Source: Methylonatrum kenyense (GTDB taxonomy: Bacteria; Pseudomonadota; Gammaproteobacteria; Nitrococcales; Aquisalimonadaceae). From it: a stretch of 64,000 nucleotides of DNA. The notes under the pieces were generated by a model. It was not told the origin of the DNA, ran no database searches, and saw nothing but the letters and a program-made list of their open reading frames with translations. The stretch lies in the NCBI RefSeq assembly GCF_023195885.1, contig NZ_JALPKO010000003.1, positions 186,001-250,000 on the forward strand, given 5' to 3'. Positions 41,503-53,966 of the stretch are shown piece after piece. Position 1 is the first letter of the stretch. Each line of letters starts with the position of its first letter. Made by a program: the position numbers and the translations under genes.

Positions 41503-41642
41503 TTAAACGACATCCTCGCGGCCGGAATGCTCCGTCGTCGACAGGTCGACCGCTGCACCGGAGAACAATCCGACGGCCAAACCCCATGCTATCGGCAAGC
41601 CGGTCCGGAGGGCTATACTGCGCCCCTGAGTTGGCGCTTCAC

Positions 41643-41669
41643 TTGCGTTATGTTCTACGGCAATATAAT
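41643..41669 (+). promoter_or_regulatory. Possible ftsK promoter
   Basis: TTGCGT (41643-41648) and a perfect TATAAT (41664-41669) lie 15 bp apart, 42 bp before the ftsK start. The spacer is short of the optimal 17, so this is tentative. Confidence 0.35.
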
Positions 41670-41711
41670 GACTTAGGTTAGACATTTCATAATTGAGGTT
41701 AACAGTCCGGC

Positions 41712-44027
41712 GTGGCAGGTCCTGACACCAAGCAGAAATTCCCATCGCTTCTGGGCAATCATGTGGCGCGCGGCCTGCGCGAGGGTTCGCTGTTCCTGCT
41801 GCTTGCTCTTGCCTTGTATCTGTTCGCCGCGCTCGCCACCTATTCGCCGGCGGATCCCGGGTGGACCTATAGCGGTGACAGCGGCCCGGTGCAGAACGTC
41901 GGCGGTGTCGCCGGCGCCTGGTTCGCCGATGTGTTCCTGTTCCTGTTCGGCTATATCGCCTTCCTGTTTCCGGTCATGGTCGCCTTTTCCGGTGCCCTGG
42001 CCTGGCGCTGGCAGCGCCGGGATAACGCGTTTCACTGGGGTACCTTCGGTTTCCGGGCCACGGGTTTCCTGTTCACCGTGCTGTCTGGTGCGGCCCTCGC
42101 CGCCATGCATGTGGAACCGGTGGCGGGCACCGTGCCGCTGCATTCCGGCGGCCTGCTTGGCGAACTGATCAGCAACGGCGTCACCGCGCTGTTCAACTTC
42201 CTTGGCGCGACACTGCTGCTGCTGGCGGTGTTTCTGGCCAGTGTCACGCTGTTCACCGGACTGTCCTGGCTGGCGCTGATGGACATGGTGGGCAAGTTCT
42301 GTTTGCTGGGTGCCGCCAAATTGTACGAGCTCGCGCTGCGGCTGCGCGATCGCCGCGAGGGCCGGCGTGCGGCCCGCGGCCGGGCCGAGACCCGCGCCAG
42401 GGACGCGGCGGCACGCAAGACCCGCAAGGCACCCCAGATCGAGGCCAATCAGCCGGCGCTCAAGGCGAGTTCCCGGGTTGCCAAGGAAAAGCAGATCCCG
42501 TTGTTCGACCGGGGCCCCAGCGCCGACGGCCTGCCGCCGGTGAGCCTGCTGGACCCGCCACCGCCGCAGCAGGCCTCGTATTCCCGTGAAGCGCTGGAGG
42601 CGATGTCCCGGCAGCTGGAGCTCAAGCTGGCGGATTTCGGTGTCGAGATCGAAGTGGTTGCGGTCCAGCCCGGTCCGGTGATCACGCGTTTCGAAGCGCA
42701 GCCCGCGGCTGGGGTCAAGGTCAGCCAGATTTCCAATCTGGCCAAGGATCTTGCCCGTGCATTGTCGGTGATCAGCGTGCGCGTTGTCGAAGTCATTCCC
42801 GGCAAGTCCGTCATCGGCCTGGAGATTCCCAACGAGAACCGGCAGATCATCGCCTTCAGCGAGATCGTGCGCTCGGAGAACTGGGACAAGGCGAGTTCCG
42901 CCCTGTCCATGGCCCTGGGCAAGGACATTGGCGGCGCGCCGGTGGTGGTGGATCTGGCGAAGATGCCGCACCTGTTGGTTGCCGGCACCACCGGCTCCGG
43001 CAAGTCGGTGGGCGTCAACGCCATGATCCTGAGCCTGTTGTACAAGAATCAGCCGGACGATGTGCGGCTGATCATGATCGACCCGAAGATGCTGGAGCTG
43101 TCCATCTACGATGGTATTCCGCATCTGCTGGCGCCGGTGGTTACCGACATGAAGGAGGCGGCCAACGCGCTGCGCTGGTGTGTCGGCGAGATGGAACGCC
43201 GCTATCGGCTGATGGCGGCCATGGGCGTGCGCAACATCTCCGGTTTCAACCGCAAGGTGCGCGAAGCGGCCGCCGCCGGCCAGCCGCTGCAGGACCCCCT
43301 CTGGACGGCGCCGGATGGCGAGGCCACGGCCGACGAGGCGCCGCTGCTTGAGCCCTTGCCGTACATCGTCGTGGTGGTCGACGAGTTCGCCGACATGATG
43401 ATGATCGTCGGCAAGAAGGTGGAAGAGCTGATCGCGCGGCTGGCGCAGAAGGCCCGGGCCGCCGGCCTGCACCTGATCCTGGCCACGCAGCGGCCGTCGG
43501 TGGATGTCATTACCGGCCTGATCAAGGCCAACATCCCGACCCGCATCGCCTTCCAGGTCTCGTCCAAGGTCGATTCGCGAACCATTCTCGACCAGCAGGG
43601 TGCCGAGGCCCTGCTGGGCCACGGCGACATGCTCTATCTGCCGCCCGGGTCCGGGCTGCCGGTGCGCGTGCACGGCGCCTTCGTGTCCGACGGTGATGTG
43701 CACAAGGTGGTCGAGCATCTGCAGCAGACGGGGCAGCCGGATTATGTCGATGGTCTGCTGGAGGAATCGGCCGAGACCACGCCGATTCCGGGCCTACCGG
43801 GCGAGTCCGCCGGCGGCGGAGATGAATCCGATCCGCTGTATGATCAGGCGGTCCGGATCGTCACCGAGACCCGCCGCGCCTCTATTTCCGGCGTCCAGCG
43901 CCGGCTGAAGATCGGCTATAACCGGGCGGCCCGGCTGGTCGAGGAGATGGAAGCGGCCGGCATCGTCGGACCCTTACAGGGCAATGGTGGCCGCGAGGTC
44001 ATCGCGCCACCGCCGCCGAAGGACTGA
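41712..44027 (+). CDS. ftsK: DNA translocase FtsK
   Basis: This 771-residue septal DNA pump has four membrane helices (residues about 25-205), a shortened linker and a RecA-like motor: alpha/beta region [20 protein letters not shown], Walker [10 protein letters not shown] (near 425), Walker [13 protein letters not shown] (near 556), [17 protein letters not shown], and the C-terminal gamma winged helix ([28 protein letters not shown] region) that reads KOPS sequences. It moves chromosome ends through the septum and activates XerCD. It starts at GTG with GAGG 13 nt upstream. It heads the ftsK-lolA-rarA-serS order seen in pseudomonads. Confidence 0.96.
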   Translation: MAGPDTKQKFPSLLGNHVARGLREGSLFLLLALALYLFAALATYSPADPGWTYSGDSGPVQNVGGVAGAWFADVFLFLFGYIAFLFPVMVAFSGALAWRWQRRDNAFHWGTFGFRATGFLFTVLSGAALAAMHVEPVAGTVPLHSGGLLGELISNGVTALFNFLGATLLLLAVFLASVTLFTGLSWLALMDMVGKFCLLGAAKLYELALRLRDRREGRRAARGRAETRARDAAARKTRKAPQIEANQPALKASSRVAKEKQIPLFDRGPSADGLPPVSLLDPPPPQQASYSREALEAMSRQLELKLADFGVEIEVVAVQPGPVITRFEAQPAAGVKVSQISNLAKDLARALSVISVRVVEVIPGKSVIGLEIPNENRQIIAFSEIVRSENWDKASSALSMALGKDIGGAPVVVDLAKMPHLLVAGTTGSGKSVGVNAMILSLLYKNQPDDVRLIMIDPKMLELSIYDGIPHLLAPVVTDMKEAANALRWCVGEMERRYRLMAAMGVRNISGFNRKVREAAAAGQPLQDPLWTAPDGEATADEAPLLEPLPYIVVVVDEFADMMMIVGKKVEELIARLAQKARAAGLHLILATQRPSVDVITGLIKANIPTRIAFQVSSKVDSRTILDQQGAEALLGHGDMLYLPPGSGLPVRVHGAFVSDGDVHKVVEHLQQTGQPDYVDGLLEESAETTPIPGLPGESAGGGDESDPLYDQAVRIVTETRRASISGVQRRLKIGYNRAARLVEEMEAAGIVGPLQGNGGREVIAPPPPKD

Positions 44028-44094
44028 TTCAGGTCCGGTTAACCCTCGACCCCTGACGCTAGGCGAATCGCCTGCCATGCGTATGGAGGATCTC

Positions 44095-44706
44095 TTGAAG
44101 AAAATCATCATGCTGTTCGTTGTTCTGACGCTGGCCACGGTCTCGGCACAGGCCGACAACCGGGCGCAACTTGAAGCCTATTACACCGAGGTACAGAGCC
44201 TCTCGGGCCGTTTCATTCAGGAAACCGTGGATGACCGAGGGGAGCTGGTGGAACGCACCGAGGGTGCGATGTACATCCAGCGGCCGAACCGCTTCCGCTG
44301 GGAGTACGAGGCACCCTACGAGCAGGACATCGTGGCCGATGGCCGTGATCTCTGGGTGCACGACGCGGACCTGTTCCAGGTCACCGTGCGTCCGCTGGAG
44401 GAGGTTCTGGGCAGCGGCCCGGCCCTGATGCTCAGCGGCGAGCTGGAGGACCTGGAGTCCCAGTTCGAGATCGGCAGCGATGGCGACTGGGTAACCCTGA
44501 CGCCGCGGGACGAGGGCTGGGAAGTCACCGGCGTGCGCCTGCGTTTCGTCGACGGCGTGCCGGAAACCGTCGTGGTCAAGGACGGCATGGGTCAGGAAAA
44601 CCGGCTGGAACTCAGTGAGGTGGAGAAAAATCCTGAGCTTTCAAGCGAGCTGTTCGACTACCAGGTGCCGGACGATGCGGACCTGATTGGCGAGCCCTCG
44701 GAGTAG
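44095..44706 (+). CDS. lolA: Outer-membrane lipoprotein carrier protein LolA
   Basis: This 203-residue periplasmic chaperone takes lipoproteins from LolCDE to LolB. A signal peptide (MKKIIMLFVVLTLATVSAQA) is followed by LSGRFIQETVDDRGELVE, the typical RPNRFRWEYEAPYEQDIVADG core and the C-terminal NPELSSELFDYQVP. The start is a TTG at 44095 with GGAGG five nt upstream and a textbook signal peptide; an ATG at 44077 would add six residues and is the alternative. The 3' end lies 5 bp before the rarA start. Confidence 0.92.
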   Translation: MKKIIMLFVVLTLATVSAQADNRAQLEAYYTEVQSLSGRFIQETVDDRGELVERTEGAMYIQRPNRFRWEYEAPYEQDIVADGRDLWVHDADLFQVTVRPLEEVLGSGPALMLSGELEDLESQFEIGSDGDWVTLTPRDEGWEVTGVRLRFVDGVPETVVVKDGMGQENRLELSEVEKNPELSSELFDYQVPDDADLIGEPSE

Positions 44707-44710
44707 CCGC

Positions 44711-46051
44711 GTGGATCTGTTCCAAGGCCAGGCTGAAGCGGCCCAGCAGCCGCTGGCGGCGCGCATGCGCCCGCGCACACTGGACGACTATGTCGGACAG
44801 GAAGCGGTACTCGGCCCGGGCAAGCCGCTGCGGCGCATGGTCGAGGCCGGCGCGGTGCGCTCGCTGGTGCTGTGGGGGCCGCCCGGTGTCGGCAAGACCA
44901 CACTGGCGGAGATCCTGGCCCGCGCGGTGGATGCGCGGCTGGTCCAGTTGTCGGCGGTTTCCGCCGGGGTCAAGGATATCCGCAAGGTGGCGGCCGACGC
45001 CGAGGAGGCAAAGCGACTTGGTCAACGCACCGTCCTGTTCCTGGACGAAATCCACCGCTTCAACAAATCCCAGCAGGATGCACTGCTGCCGCATGTGGAG
45101 TCCGGCCTGCTGACCCTGCTCGGCGCCAGCACCGAGAACATCTCCTTCGAACTCAATTCCGCGTTGCTGTCACGGCTGCGGGTGTATGTGCTGAAGCCGC
45201 TGGACGAGGCGGCAATGGTCGAGATCCTGCGCCGTGCGCTGACCGACAGCGAGCGCGGCTTGGGCGCGCGCCGGATCCAGGTGGACGACGAGACCCTGGC
45301 GCGACTGGCCCGGGTGTCCGGTGGCGACGCCCGCCGGGCCCTGGGACTGCTGGAGACGGCCAGTGATTTCGCCGAGTCGGACGGCGACCGGGACGTGCTG
45401 TCGCAGGCGGCGGTGGACGAGGTCATCGGTCATGTCGGCGGCGCGATGGACAAGTCCGGCGACGCGTACTACGACCTGCTGTCGGCAATCCACAAGTCGA
45501 TTCGCTCCTCGCGGGTGGATGCCTCGCTGTATTACATCGCGCGCTTCATCAGTGGTGGCGGTGATCCGCTGGATGTCATCCGGCGCTTGACCGCGATTGC
45601 CTCTGAAGACGTGGGCAACGCCGATCCCCGGGCGCTGCCGCTGGTCATCGCCGCCTGGGATGCCTATCTGCGGCTTGGCCAGTACGAGGGAGAACGGGCC
45701 ATCGCCCATGCCGCCATTCACCTCGCCATCGCACCCAAGAGCAATGCCATCGATCAGGCCTGGAAGGCGGCCAGCGCCGCGGTCCGAAAGCATCCGCACG
45801 GAACGGTGCCGCCGTATCTGCGCAACGCGCCGACGTCGCTGATGAAGGAGCTTGGTCACGGCCAGGGTTATCGTTATGCGCACAGCGAGCCGAACGCCTA
45901 TCCGGCCGGCAGCGCCCACGATTGCTGGCCCGACGGTGTGCCGCAACAGGTGTTCTACCAGCCCAGCGATTTCGGCCAGGAAAAGCGTTTCCGCGAGATG
46001 CTGGACTACCGTGCCACGCTGGACCGGCAGGAGGACGAGCGGCAGCCGTGA
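44711..46051 (+). CDS. rarA: Replication-associated recombination protein RarA (MgsA)
   Basis: This 446-residue AAA+ clamp-loader-like ATPase acts at stalled forks. It shows MRPRTLDDYVGQEAVLGPG, Walker A LWGPPGVGKTT (near residue 54), Walker B VLFLDEIHRFNKSQQDALLPH, sensor ASTENISFELNSALLSR and the C-terminal tetramerisation region (HGTVPPYLRNAPTSLMKELG). The GTG at 44711 has GGAG 7 nt upstream and gives the family length (E. coli 447). Confidence 0.96.
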   Translation: MDLFQGQAEAAQQPLAARMRPRTLDDYVGQEAVLGPGKPLRRMVEAGAVRSLVLWGPPGVGKTTLAEILARAVDARLVQLSAVSAGVKDIRKVAADAEEAKRLGQRTVLFLDEIHRFNKSQQDALLPHVESGLLTLLGASTENISFELNSALLSRLRVYVLKPLDEAAMVEILRRALTDSERGLGARRIQVDDETLARLARVSGGDARRALGLLETASDFAESDGDRDVLSQAAVDEVIGHVGGAMDKSGDAYYDLLSAIHKSIRSSRVDASLYYIARFISGGGDPLDVIRRLTAIASEDVGNADPRALPLVIAAWDAYLRLGQYEGERAIAHAAIHLAIAPKSNAIDQAWKAASAAVRKHPHGTVPPYLRNAPTSLMKELGHGQGYRYAHSEPNAYPAGSAHDCWPDGVPQQVFYQPSDFGQEKRFREMLDYRATLDRQEDERQP

Positions 46052-46176
46052 TACCGCGACCGGGGTCACCCTCCCGATCCCGCCTTATCCTGTCCGGCCG
46101 CAGCGGTTACAATCGCCATCCTTCGGCAAACACCGATTCATTCGCACGCCTGCGCAGGCTGTCCACGCCGTGCTGA

Positions 46177-47472
<1,296 letters not shown>

Positions 47473-47493
47473 CCGTCCTGCGCGGGGACGGAA

Positions 47494-48552
<1,059 letters not shown>

Positions 48553-48602
48553 TCAAGCCGTGGCTGGCTACACCGGGCCGTGCCGGACAATGAGGGGGGC
48601 GT

Positions 48603-49700
48603 GTGAGCGGATTACCACTGGAGCTGAGGCCGGAGGCAGGGGCCTGCCTTGTGTACGGCAGCGGCCCGGAAGCGGAGGCCCGGATGGCGGCCATGCGGGT
48701 AGCGGGCATGCCTTGCCGAACGGTCGCTCGCCTTGCCGACGCCGCCACCGAGGACGTGGTCCTCCTGCTGGCCGTGGATCCCGATCCGGCGGTGAACGCG
48801 CGGGCGCTGCAGTGGGCGCAGCGGCATGGCATCCGATTGCGTTACGGCGCGGGCTGTGAGGCCGAATCGACGCTGCAGCTGCCACCCGTGGAAGCTGATC
48901 AACTGCCGGAAAACGGTGCGGAACCCCGGGCCTCGACCGAGGGTGAGGTCTACCTGATCGGTGCCGGTCCCGGCGATCCGGAACTGCTGACGCGCCGCGC
49001 CCTGCGACTGCTACAGGCGGCTGATGTGGTGCTGTATGACCGGCTGGTGGCGCCGGCGATTCTCGCCCTGATCCCGCCGCACTGCGAGCGAATCAATGTC
49101 GGCAAGCAGCGTGACCGGCACCCGGTGCCCCAGGAGGAGATCAATGGCCTGCTGCGCGACCTGGCGCGGCAGGGGCGGCGGGTTGCGCGCCTCAAGGGCG
49201 GGGATCCCTTTATCTTCGGCCGCGGCGGCGAGGAACTGGACCGCCTGCTGGAATGGGGCATTCGGTTCCAGGTGGTGCCTGGCATCACCGCGGCCAGCGG
49301 CTGCGCCGCCTATGCCGGCATTCCGCTGACCCACCGGGATCATGCCCAGTCCTGCATTTTCGTCACCGGCCACCGGCGGGAAGGCGGTGTCGAGGTGGAT
49401 TTTCCGGCCCTGGTTCGGGCCGGCCAGACCGTCGTCTGCTACATGGGCCTGCATACTCTGCCGGCCCTGTGTGCCGGGATGCTGGAACACGGCATGGATC
49501 CGCAGATGCCCGCAGCGCTGGTGGAGCAGGGCACGACCGAGCGGCAGCAGGTGATTGTCGGCACGGTCAGCGATCTGCCGCAAAAGGTCGCGCAACAGGA
49601 GGTGCATGCGCCGACGCTTTTGATTGTTGGCAGCGTGGTGACACTGCGATCCCGGCTGGAGTGGTTTCAGGGTCGGCCGGACGGCCGCGGCTTCGGCTGA
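48603..49700 (+). CDS. cobA: Uroporphyrinogen-III C-methyltransferase with shortened CysG-like N-terminal domain
   Basis: This 365-residue protein has a SUMT/CobA methyltransferase domain from about residue 113: [52 protein letters not shown] and [22 protein letters not shown]. It makes precorrin-2 for siroheme. Residues 1-100 ([19 protein letters not shown], then [16 protein letters not shown]) align by eye with the start of the NAD-binding domain of CysG (DCLIVGGGDVAERKAR), but the central dimerisation and ferrochelatase parts are missing; full CysG is about 457 residues. Dehydrogenase and chelatase steps would need other proteins. GTG start with GAGGGGGG upstream. Divergent from cysB. Confidence 0.88.
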   Translation: MSGLPLELRPEAGACLVYGSGPEAEARMAAMRVAGMPCRTVARLADAATEDVVLLLAVDPDPAVNARALQWAQRHGIRLRYGAGCEAESTLQLPPVEADQLPENGAEPRASTEGEVYLIGAGPGDPELLTRRALRLLQAADVVLYDRLVAPAILALIPPHCERINVGKQRDRHPVPQEEINGLLRDLARQGRRVARLKGGDPFIFGRGGEELDRLLEWGIRFQVVPGITAASGCAAYAGIPLTHRDHAQSCIFVTGHRREGGVEVDFPALVRAGQTVVCYMGLHTLPALCAGMLEHGMDPQMPAALVEQGTTERQQVIVGTVSDLPQKVAQQEVHAPTLLIVGSVVTLRSRLEWFQGRPDGRGFG

Positions 49701-49712
49701 ATTGCGCTGCTC

Positions 49713-50864
49713 CTAGGAGCTGCGACCCGGCGGTTCCTCGTCGCGGTCTGTTTCATCCAGCAGGTCTTCCAGCATGTGCCCGGCGCGGGCCGCCTTGGTG
49801 CGCAGATACCCGCGGTTATGGTCATGCACGCGGCCGTGCATGGCACGCCGTTCCAATACCTGGATGCCGCCGGTTTCCAGCGCGCGGACCTTCTCGGGGT
49901 TGTTGGTGAACAGGGCGATCCGGTCGACCCCGAGTTCCTGCAGCATGAACACGGCGCTGTCGTAGCGCCGTTCATCGTCGCGGAAGCCGAGTACGCGATC
50001 GGCATCCACGGTGTCCAGGCCGCTACTTTGCAGCGTGTAGGCCCGCAGCTTGTTGGCCAGGCCGATACCGCGGCCTTCCTGGGCCATGTACAGCAGCACA
50101 CCGCCGCCAGCCTCGCGGATCATGCGCACACTGCGGCGCAGTTGCTCCCCACAGTCGCAGCGCAGGCTGCCGAACAGGTCGCCGGTCAGGCAGGCGGAAT
50201 GCACCCGGACCGGCACCGGGTCCGGCCACTGGTCCTGGTGACCGATCAGGATTGCCACGTGCTCCAGCATGCCGTTGCTTTCGCGGAACAGCACGAAACG
50301 GGTATGCCCGGCATCCTCCAGCGGCACCTCGGCGGTGCTGATCCAGCTCATTCGCAGCCGTGGCGTGCTGATCAGCCGTTGCGCCTCACGCAACGGAACC
50401 GTCAGGACCGACTGCGACCGCAGCTGTTCGGCCAACGGTGCTTCACTGTCCGTACGCGCGCGCACCGCGAGCACCGCCGGCAGCAGCCGGGCGCTGCGCG
50501 TCAGGTCCACGGCGACGGTCTCCAGGCCGGCCGCGTCCGACACGTTCATGTGGCCGAGTTCCTCCGGCGGCATGATGTCCTCGCCACAGACCAGCGCGAG
50601 GATCTGCTCGGCGGTCACTGTCTCCGGCAGTTCCACGCAGACGGCCGGTGCATCGGGGTCCACCGGCGGCAGGCCAAGCGCTTCCGCCCGGCGGGCGCTG
50701 AGAACCAGCCGCAATGGTCCGCCGCCGAGCTCCCGCAGCTCTTCGGCCTGCACGTCCGTCATGGTTTCCACGGCGGCGATCACGGCGCCGTCGGCGGCGG
50801 TTTCCTGGAGGAACACCGGGTGTCCACGGCGTAGGTCGAAGATTGCGCGTTCTGCCTGCTGCAT
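49713..50864 (-). CDS. ribA: GTP cyclohydrolase II with N-terminal extension
   Basis: This 383-residue protein contains a GTP cyclohydrolase II domain from about residue 180: VRVHSACLTGDLFGSLRCDCG with zinc cysteines 224, 235 and 237, then MAQEGRGIGLANKLRAYTLQ. This is the first step of riboflavin synthesis. The N-terminal 175 residues are not the RibB (DHBP synthase) domain; they resemble the GTP_CH_N extension seen in some long RibA proteins. No riboflavin operon is nearby. It converges on cobA with a 12-bp gap holding the palindrome GCTCCTAGGAGC. Confidence 0.88.
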   Translation of the reverse strand: MQQAERAIFDLRRGHPVFLQETAADGAVIAAVETMTDVQAEELRELGGGPLRLVLSARRAEALGLPPVDPDAPAVCVELPETVTAEQILALVCGEDIMPPEELGHMNVSDAAGLETVAVDLTRSARLLPAVLAVRARTDSEAPLAEQLRSQSVLTVPLREAQRLISTPRLRMSWISTAEVPLEDAGHTRFVLFRESNGMLEHVAILIGHQDQWPDPVPVRVHSACLTGDLFGSLRCDCGEQLRRSVRMIREAGGGVLLYMAQEGRGIGLANKLRAYTLQSSGLDTVDADRVLGFRDDERRYDSAVFMLQELGVDRIALFTNNPEKVRALETGGIQVLERRAMHGRVHDHNRGYLRTKAARAGHMLEDLLDETDRDEEPPGRSS

Positions 50865-50981
50865 GAGGTTCCGGTTCGTCTCGAGACTGCTGATTCCGTG
50901 CCGCTGCCGGTCCGTGTTGCGGTGTCGCTTTCAGTCCGGGCGTGTGGCTCGGTATGATGCCGGCGGCAAGAATACCATTGT

Positions 50982-52835
50982 GTGCGGCAAATCGCCTCGC
51001 GCCGCCAGCCTTTGATCACGGTGCCCGCCTTGCGCCCAAGCAGCTTCATCAGCGAACCCGGTGTCCGCCCCAACTGGCGGGTGGTCCTCAGCCTGCTGCC
51101 GTACCTGAAGGAGTTTCGCGGCCGGGTGATGCTGGCGTTCGCCTTCCTGACCATCGCCAAACTGGCCACGGTGCTGGTGCCGCTGTCGCTGAAGTACATC
51201 GTCGACTACCTGGACGAGACCCCGGAGGCGCTGCTGACCATCCCGCTGGCACTGTTGCTCGGCTACGGCCTGCTGCGATTCAGTTCCACATTCTTCGGTG
51301 AGTTGCGCGACGCGGTGTTCGCCCGGGTCGCCGAGCGGGCCATGCGGCGGGTCTCGTTGCGGGTGTTCGAGCATCTGCACCGGCTGGATCTCAACTTTCA
51401 CCTGTCCCGCCGCACCGGCGGCCTGGCGCGAGATATCGAACGCGGCACCAATGGCATCAGCTTCCTGCTGCGCTTCATGGTGTTCAACATCCTGCCGACC
51501 CTGCTCGAGATCGGCATGGTCGCCGTAGTGCTGTTCATCGCCTTCAGCCCCGGTTTCGTGCTGACGGTGATCGGCGCCGTGGTGGTGTACATCGCGTTTT
51601 CGGTCTGGGTGACCGAATGGCGTACGCGCTTCGTGCGCGAGGCCAACACCATGGACAACCGCTCCAACACCCGCGCCGTCGACAGCCTGCTGAACTTTGA
51701 GACCGTGAAGTATTTCGGCAACGAGGGCTTCGAGGCGGAACGCTACGATCGCGACCTGGAAGCCTGGGAGGCGGCGCGAATGAAGAACCGCCTGTCGCTG
51801 GCGGCGCTCAATTCCGGCCAGGCCTTCATCATCGCCGCCGCGGTCACGGTGCTGATGATCATGGCCGCCTCCCAGGTGGTGTCCGGCGACATGTCGCTGG
51901 GCGACCTGGTGATGATCAATGCCTACATGATCCAGCTCTTCATGCCGCTGAACTTCCTCGGCTTCGTCTACCGGGAGATCCGCGAGGCGCTGATCAACAT
52001 CGAGCGCATGTTCGGCCTGTTGGAGCAGCCGGCCCGGGTCGAGGATGCACCGCATGCGCGCGAACTGCGCTGCCACTGGCCGCGTGTGGAATTCGACAAT
52101 GTGGACTTCGGCTACAAGCCGGACCGCCAGATCCTGCACGGCGTGAGCTTCACAATCGAGCCCGGCGAGAAGGTGGCGGTGGTGGGCGCCAGCGGCGCCG
52201 GCAAGTCGACCCTGGCACGGCTGCTGTTCCGCTTCTACGACGTCACCGGCGGTCGCATCCTGATCGATGGCCAGGACATCCGCGACCTGACCCAGCAGAG
52301 CCTGCGCGCCGCCATTGGCGTGGTGCCGCAGGACACTGTGCTGTTTAACGACAGCATCCACTACAACATCGCCTACGGCCGGCCCGGGGCCAGCAATGAC
52401 GAGGTGCGTGAGGCCGCGCGCCTGGCCCAGCTCAGTGACTTCATCCATCGACTGCCGGATGGCTTCGAGACCGTTGTCGGCGAACGCGGCCTGAAGGTTT
52501 CGGGCGGCGAGAAACAGCGCATCGCCATTGCCCGCATGCTGCTCAAGGATCCGCCGATCCTTATCTTCGACGAGGCCACTTCGTCGCTGGATTCAGCCTC
52601 GGAGCAGGCGATTCTTGAGGCGCTGAACGCGGTAGCGGCGCGACGCACCACCCTGGTGATTGCGCACCGGCTGTCGACCATCATGGATGCCGACCGGATT
52701 GTCGTGCTGGACCACGGCAGGGTGGTGGAGTCGGGCCGGCACACCGCACTGCTGGCCGCCGACGGCTCCTATGCGGCGCTCTGGCAACGGCAGCAGCAGT
52801 CGTCCAGCGCCGACCGGGACGGAGCATCGGAATGA
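50982..52835 (+). CDS. ABC exporter of the Atm1/HMT1 type (fused permease and ATPase)
   Basis: This 617-residue half-transporter has six membrane helices (residues about 45-330) and an ATPase domain with Walker A VGASGAGKSTL (near 402), signature VSGGEKQR (near 506), Walker B ILIFDEATSSLD and the H-loop IAHRLSTIMDADRIVV. The segment LSRRTGGLARDIERGTNGISFLL (landmark near residue 147) and NFETVKYFGNEGFE are typical of the Atm1/ABCB7 family, which exports glutathione-linked sulfur or metal complexes. The start is uncertain: the GTG at 50982 has no ribosome site, and the real start may lie up to 40 codons later. The HIT gene overlaps its end by 4 bp. Confidence 0.9.
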   Translation: MRQIASRRQPLITVPALRPSSFISEPGVRPNWRVVLSLLPYLKEFRGRVMLAFAFLTIAKLATVLVPLSLKYIVDYLDETPEALLTIPLALLLGYGLLRFSSTFFGELRDAVFARVAERAMRRVSLRVFEHLHRLDLNFHLSRRTGGLARDIERGTNGISFLLRFMVFNILPTLLEIGMVAVVLFIAFSPGFVLTVIGAVVVYIAFSVWVTEWRTRFVREANTMDNRSNTRAVDSLLNFETVKYFGNEGFEAERYDRDLEAWEAARMKNRLSLAALNSGQAFIIAAAVTVLMIMAASQVVSGDMSLGDLVMINAYMIQLFMPLNFLGFVYREIREALINIERMFGLLEQPARVEDAPHARELRCHWPRVEFDNVDFGYKPDRQILHGVSFTIEPGEKVAVVGASGAGKSTLARLLFRFYDVTGGRILIDGQDIRDLTQQSLRAAIGVVPQDTVLFNDSIHYNIAYGRPGASNDEVREAARLAQLSDFIHRLPDGFETVVGERGLKVSGGEKQRIAIARMLLKDPPILIFDEATSSLDSASEQAILEALNAVAARRTTLVIAHRLSTIMDADRIVVLDHGRVVESGRHTALLAADGSYAALWQRQQQSSSADRDGASE

Positions 52836-53242
52836 CGTTTCAGGTTCACCAGCAGTTGGCGGCGGATTTCCACCCGATGCTGGACTTGCACGCCTGCCAC
52901 ATCCTGCTGCGCCGGAACGCACTGATTCCCTGGTACATCATCGTTCCGGAAACCACGGTGTCGGAGCTGGACCGCCTGAAACCGGAACTGCGCCGCACCG
53001 TTGAATCGCTGTCGGACCAGCTCGCGCGTTTCATCCGGGCGGAGCATGGCTCGGAGCGTGTGAATATCGCCGCCATCGGCAACATCGTGCCGCAATTGCA
53101 CCTGCACGTGACCGGGCGGCGGACCGGCGATGCCTGCTGGCCCGGTGTGGTCTGGGGCCAGTTACCCGAGGGTCCGGACTGGAGCGAGCCGGAGCTCGCA
53201 AAGCTTCGCTTGGAACTGGCGCAGGCGCTCACCGGCGATTGA
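52832..53242 (+). CDS. HIT domain protein
   Basis: This 136-residue histidine-triad family protein has the short-form motif QLHLHVTGRRTGDACWPG near residue 90, where the first His of the usual HxHxH is Gln (PQLHLH). Such proteins hydrolyse or transfer nucleotidyl groups, and this GC-rich proteobacterial type is uncharacterised. It is coupled to the ABC exporter (ATGA overlap), and convergent with the hypothetical secreted protein gene, 3 bp away. Confidence 0.87.
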   Translation: MTFQVHQQLAADFHPMLDLHACHILLRRNALIPWYIIVPETTVSELDRLKPELRRTVESLSDQLARFIRAEHGSERVNIAAIGNIVPQLHLHVTGRRTGDACWPGVVWGQLPEGPDWSEPELAKLRLELAQALTGD

Positions 53243-53245
53243 GGT

Positions 53246-53872
53246 CTACCAGCGACGCTCGACGCCGACCATGCCGCCGCCCGGAAGCGGTGCCACCCGA
53301 ACCGAGGACAGGCCGCCCAGTTCGCCGCGTTCCGAGGCCCGATTCACGGTTCGCGGACGCGTTGCCCACTGCAGCGTGGTGCTGACCATGCCGGTGGCGA
53401 AGCTGATCGCGCCGTCGTCGGCACGATTATCACCCAGTGCAATGGCCAGCCCACCGACCAGGTTCAGTGCCACCCCCGGCAGCAACTGCATCGGATGCCG
53501 CGCGTGATCCTCGGCGGCACGGGCCTGACGGGCGACCGCCGCGGGCTCGTCACCCCCGGCAAGCCGACTCCGGGCCTGGCCGTACGGGCCTTCGGTACCC
53601 ACGACCGCTGCCAGTGCCATTGCCGATTTGGCGGCACCAACACGGGAATCGAAGCGATCGGCGCTGCGGCTGGCCTCGCTGCTTTGATACAGGCTGTAGC
53701 CAAGTGCGCCGGTGTAGAACGCGCCCCAGCCTGCTTTCCACAACCGATGCTCGCGCTCACCACGTTCCAGCGCCCGGTCCAGCGCAGCACTCGGATCGCC
53801 CGCCTGCACGGCGGTGCCGACCAGCAGCAGGCACAGGAACAGGATCAGCGGGGCAGGGCGAAGCCGGGGCAT
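53246..53872 (-). CDS. Uncharacterised secreted protein
   Basis: This 208-residue protein has a clean signal peptide (LILFLCLLLVGTAVQAG) and a mature part with two hydrophobic helices (residues about 48-58 and 131-150) separated by an Ala-rich helical region (AARQARAAEDHARH). I recognise no family. Codon use is like the chromosome, and the stop is 3 bp from the convergent HIT gene. It marks the last chromosomal gene before the accessory island. Confidence 0.65.
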   Translation of the reverse strand: MPRLRPAPLILFLCLLLVGTAVQAGDPSAALDRALERGEREHRLWKAGWGAFYTGALGYSLYQSSEASRSADRFDSRVGAAKSAMALAAVVGTEGPYGQARSRLAGGDEPAAVARQARAAEDHARHPMQLLPGVALNLVGGLAIALGDNRADDGAISFATGMVSTTLQWATRPRTVNRASERGELGGLSSVRVAPLPGGGMVGVERRW

Positions 53873-53966
53873 GGGTGGTCTCCAGGTGGATGGTCAACCG
53901 CGCAATGAACCATTGCCTCGCACGGCTGCCGGAAATCTCTCAATAGCGACCGGAGCACTGTACCGC

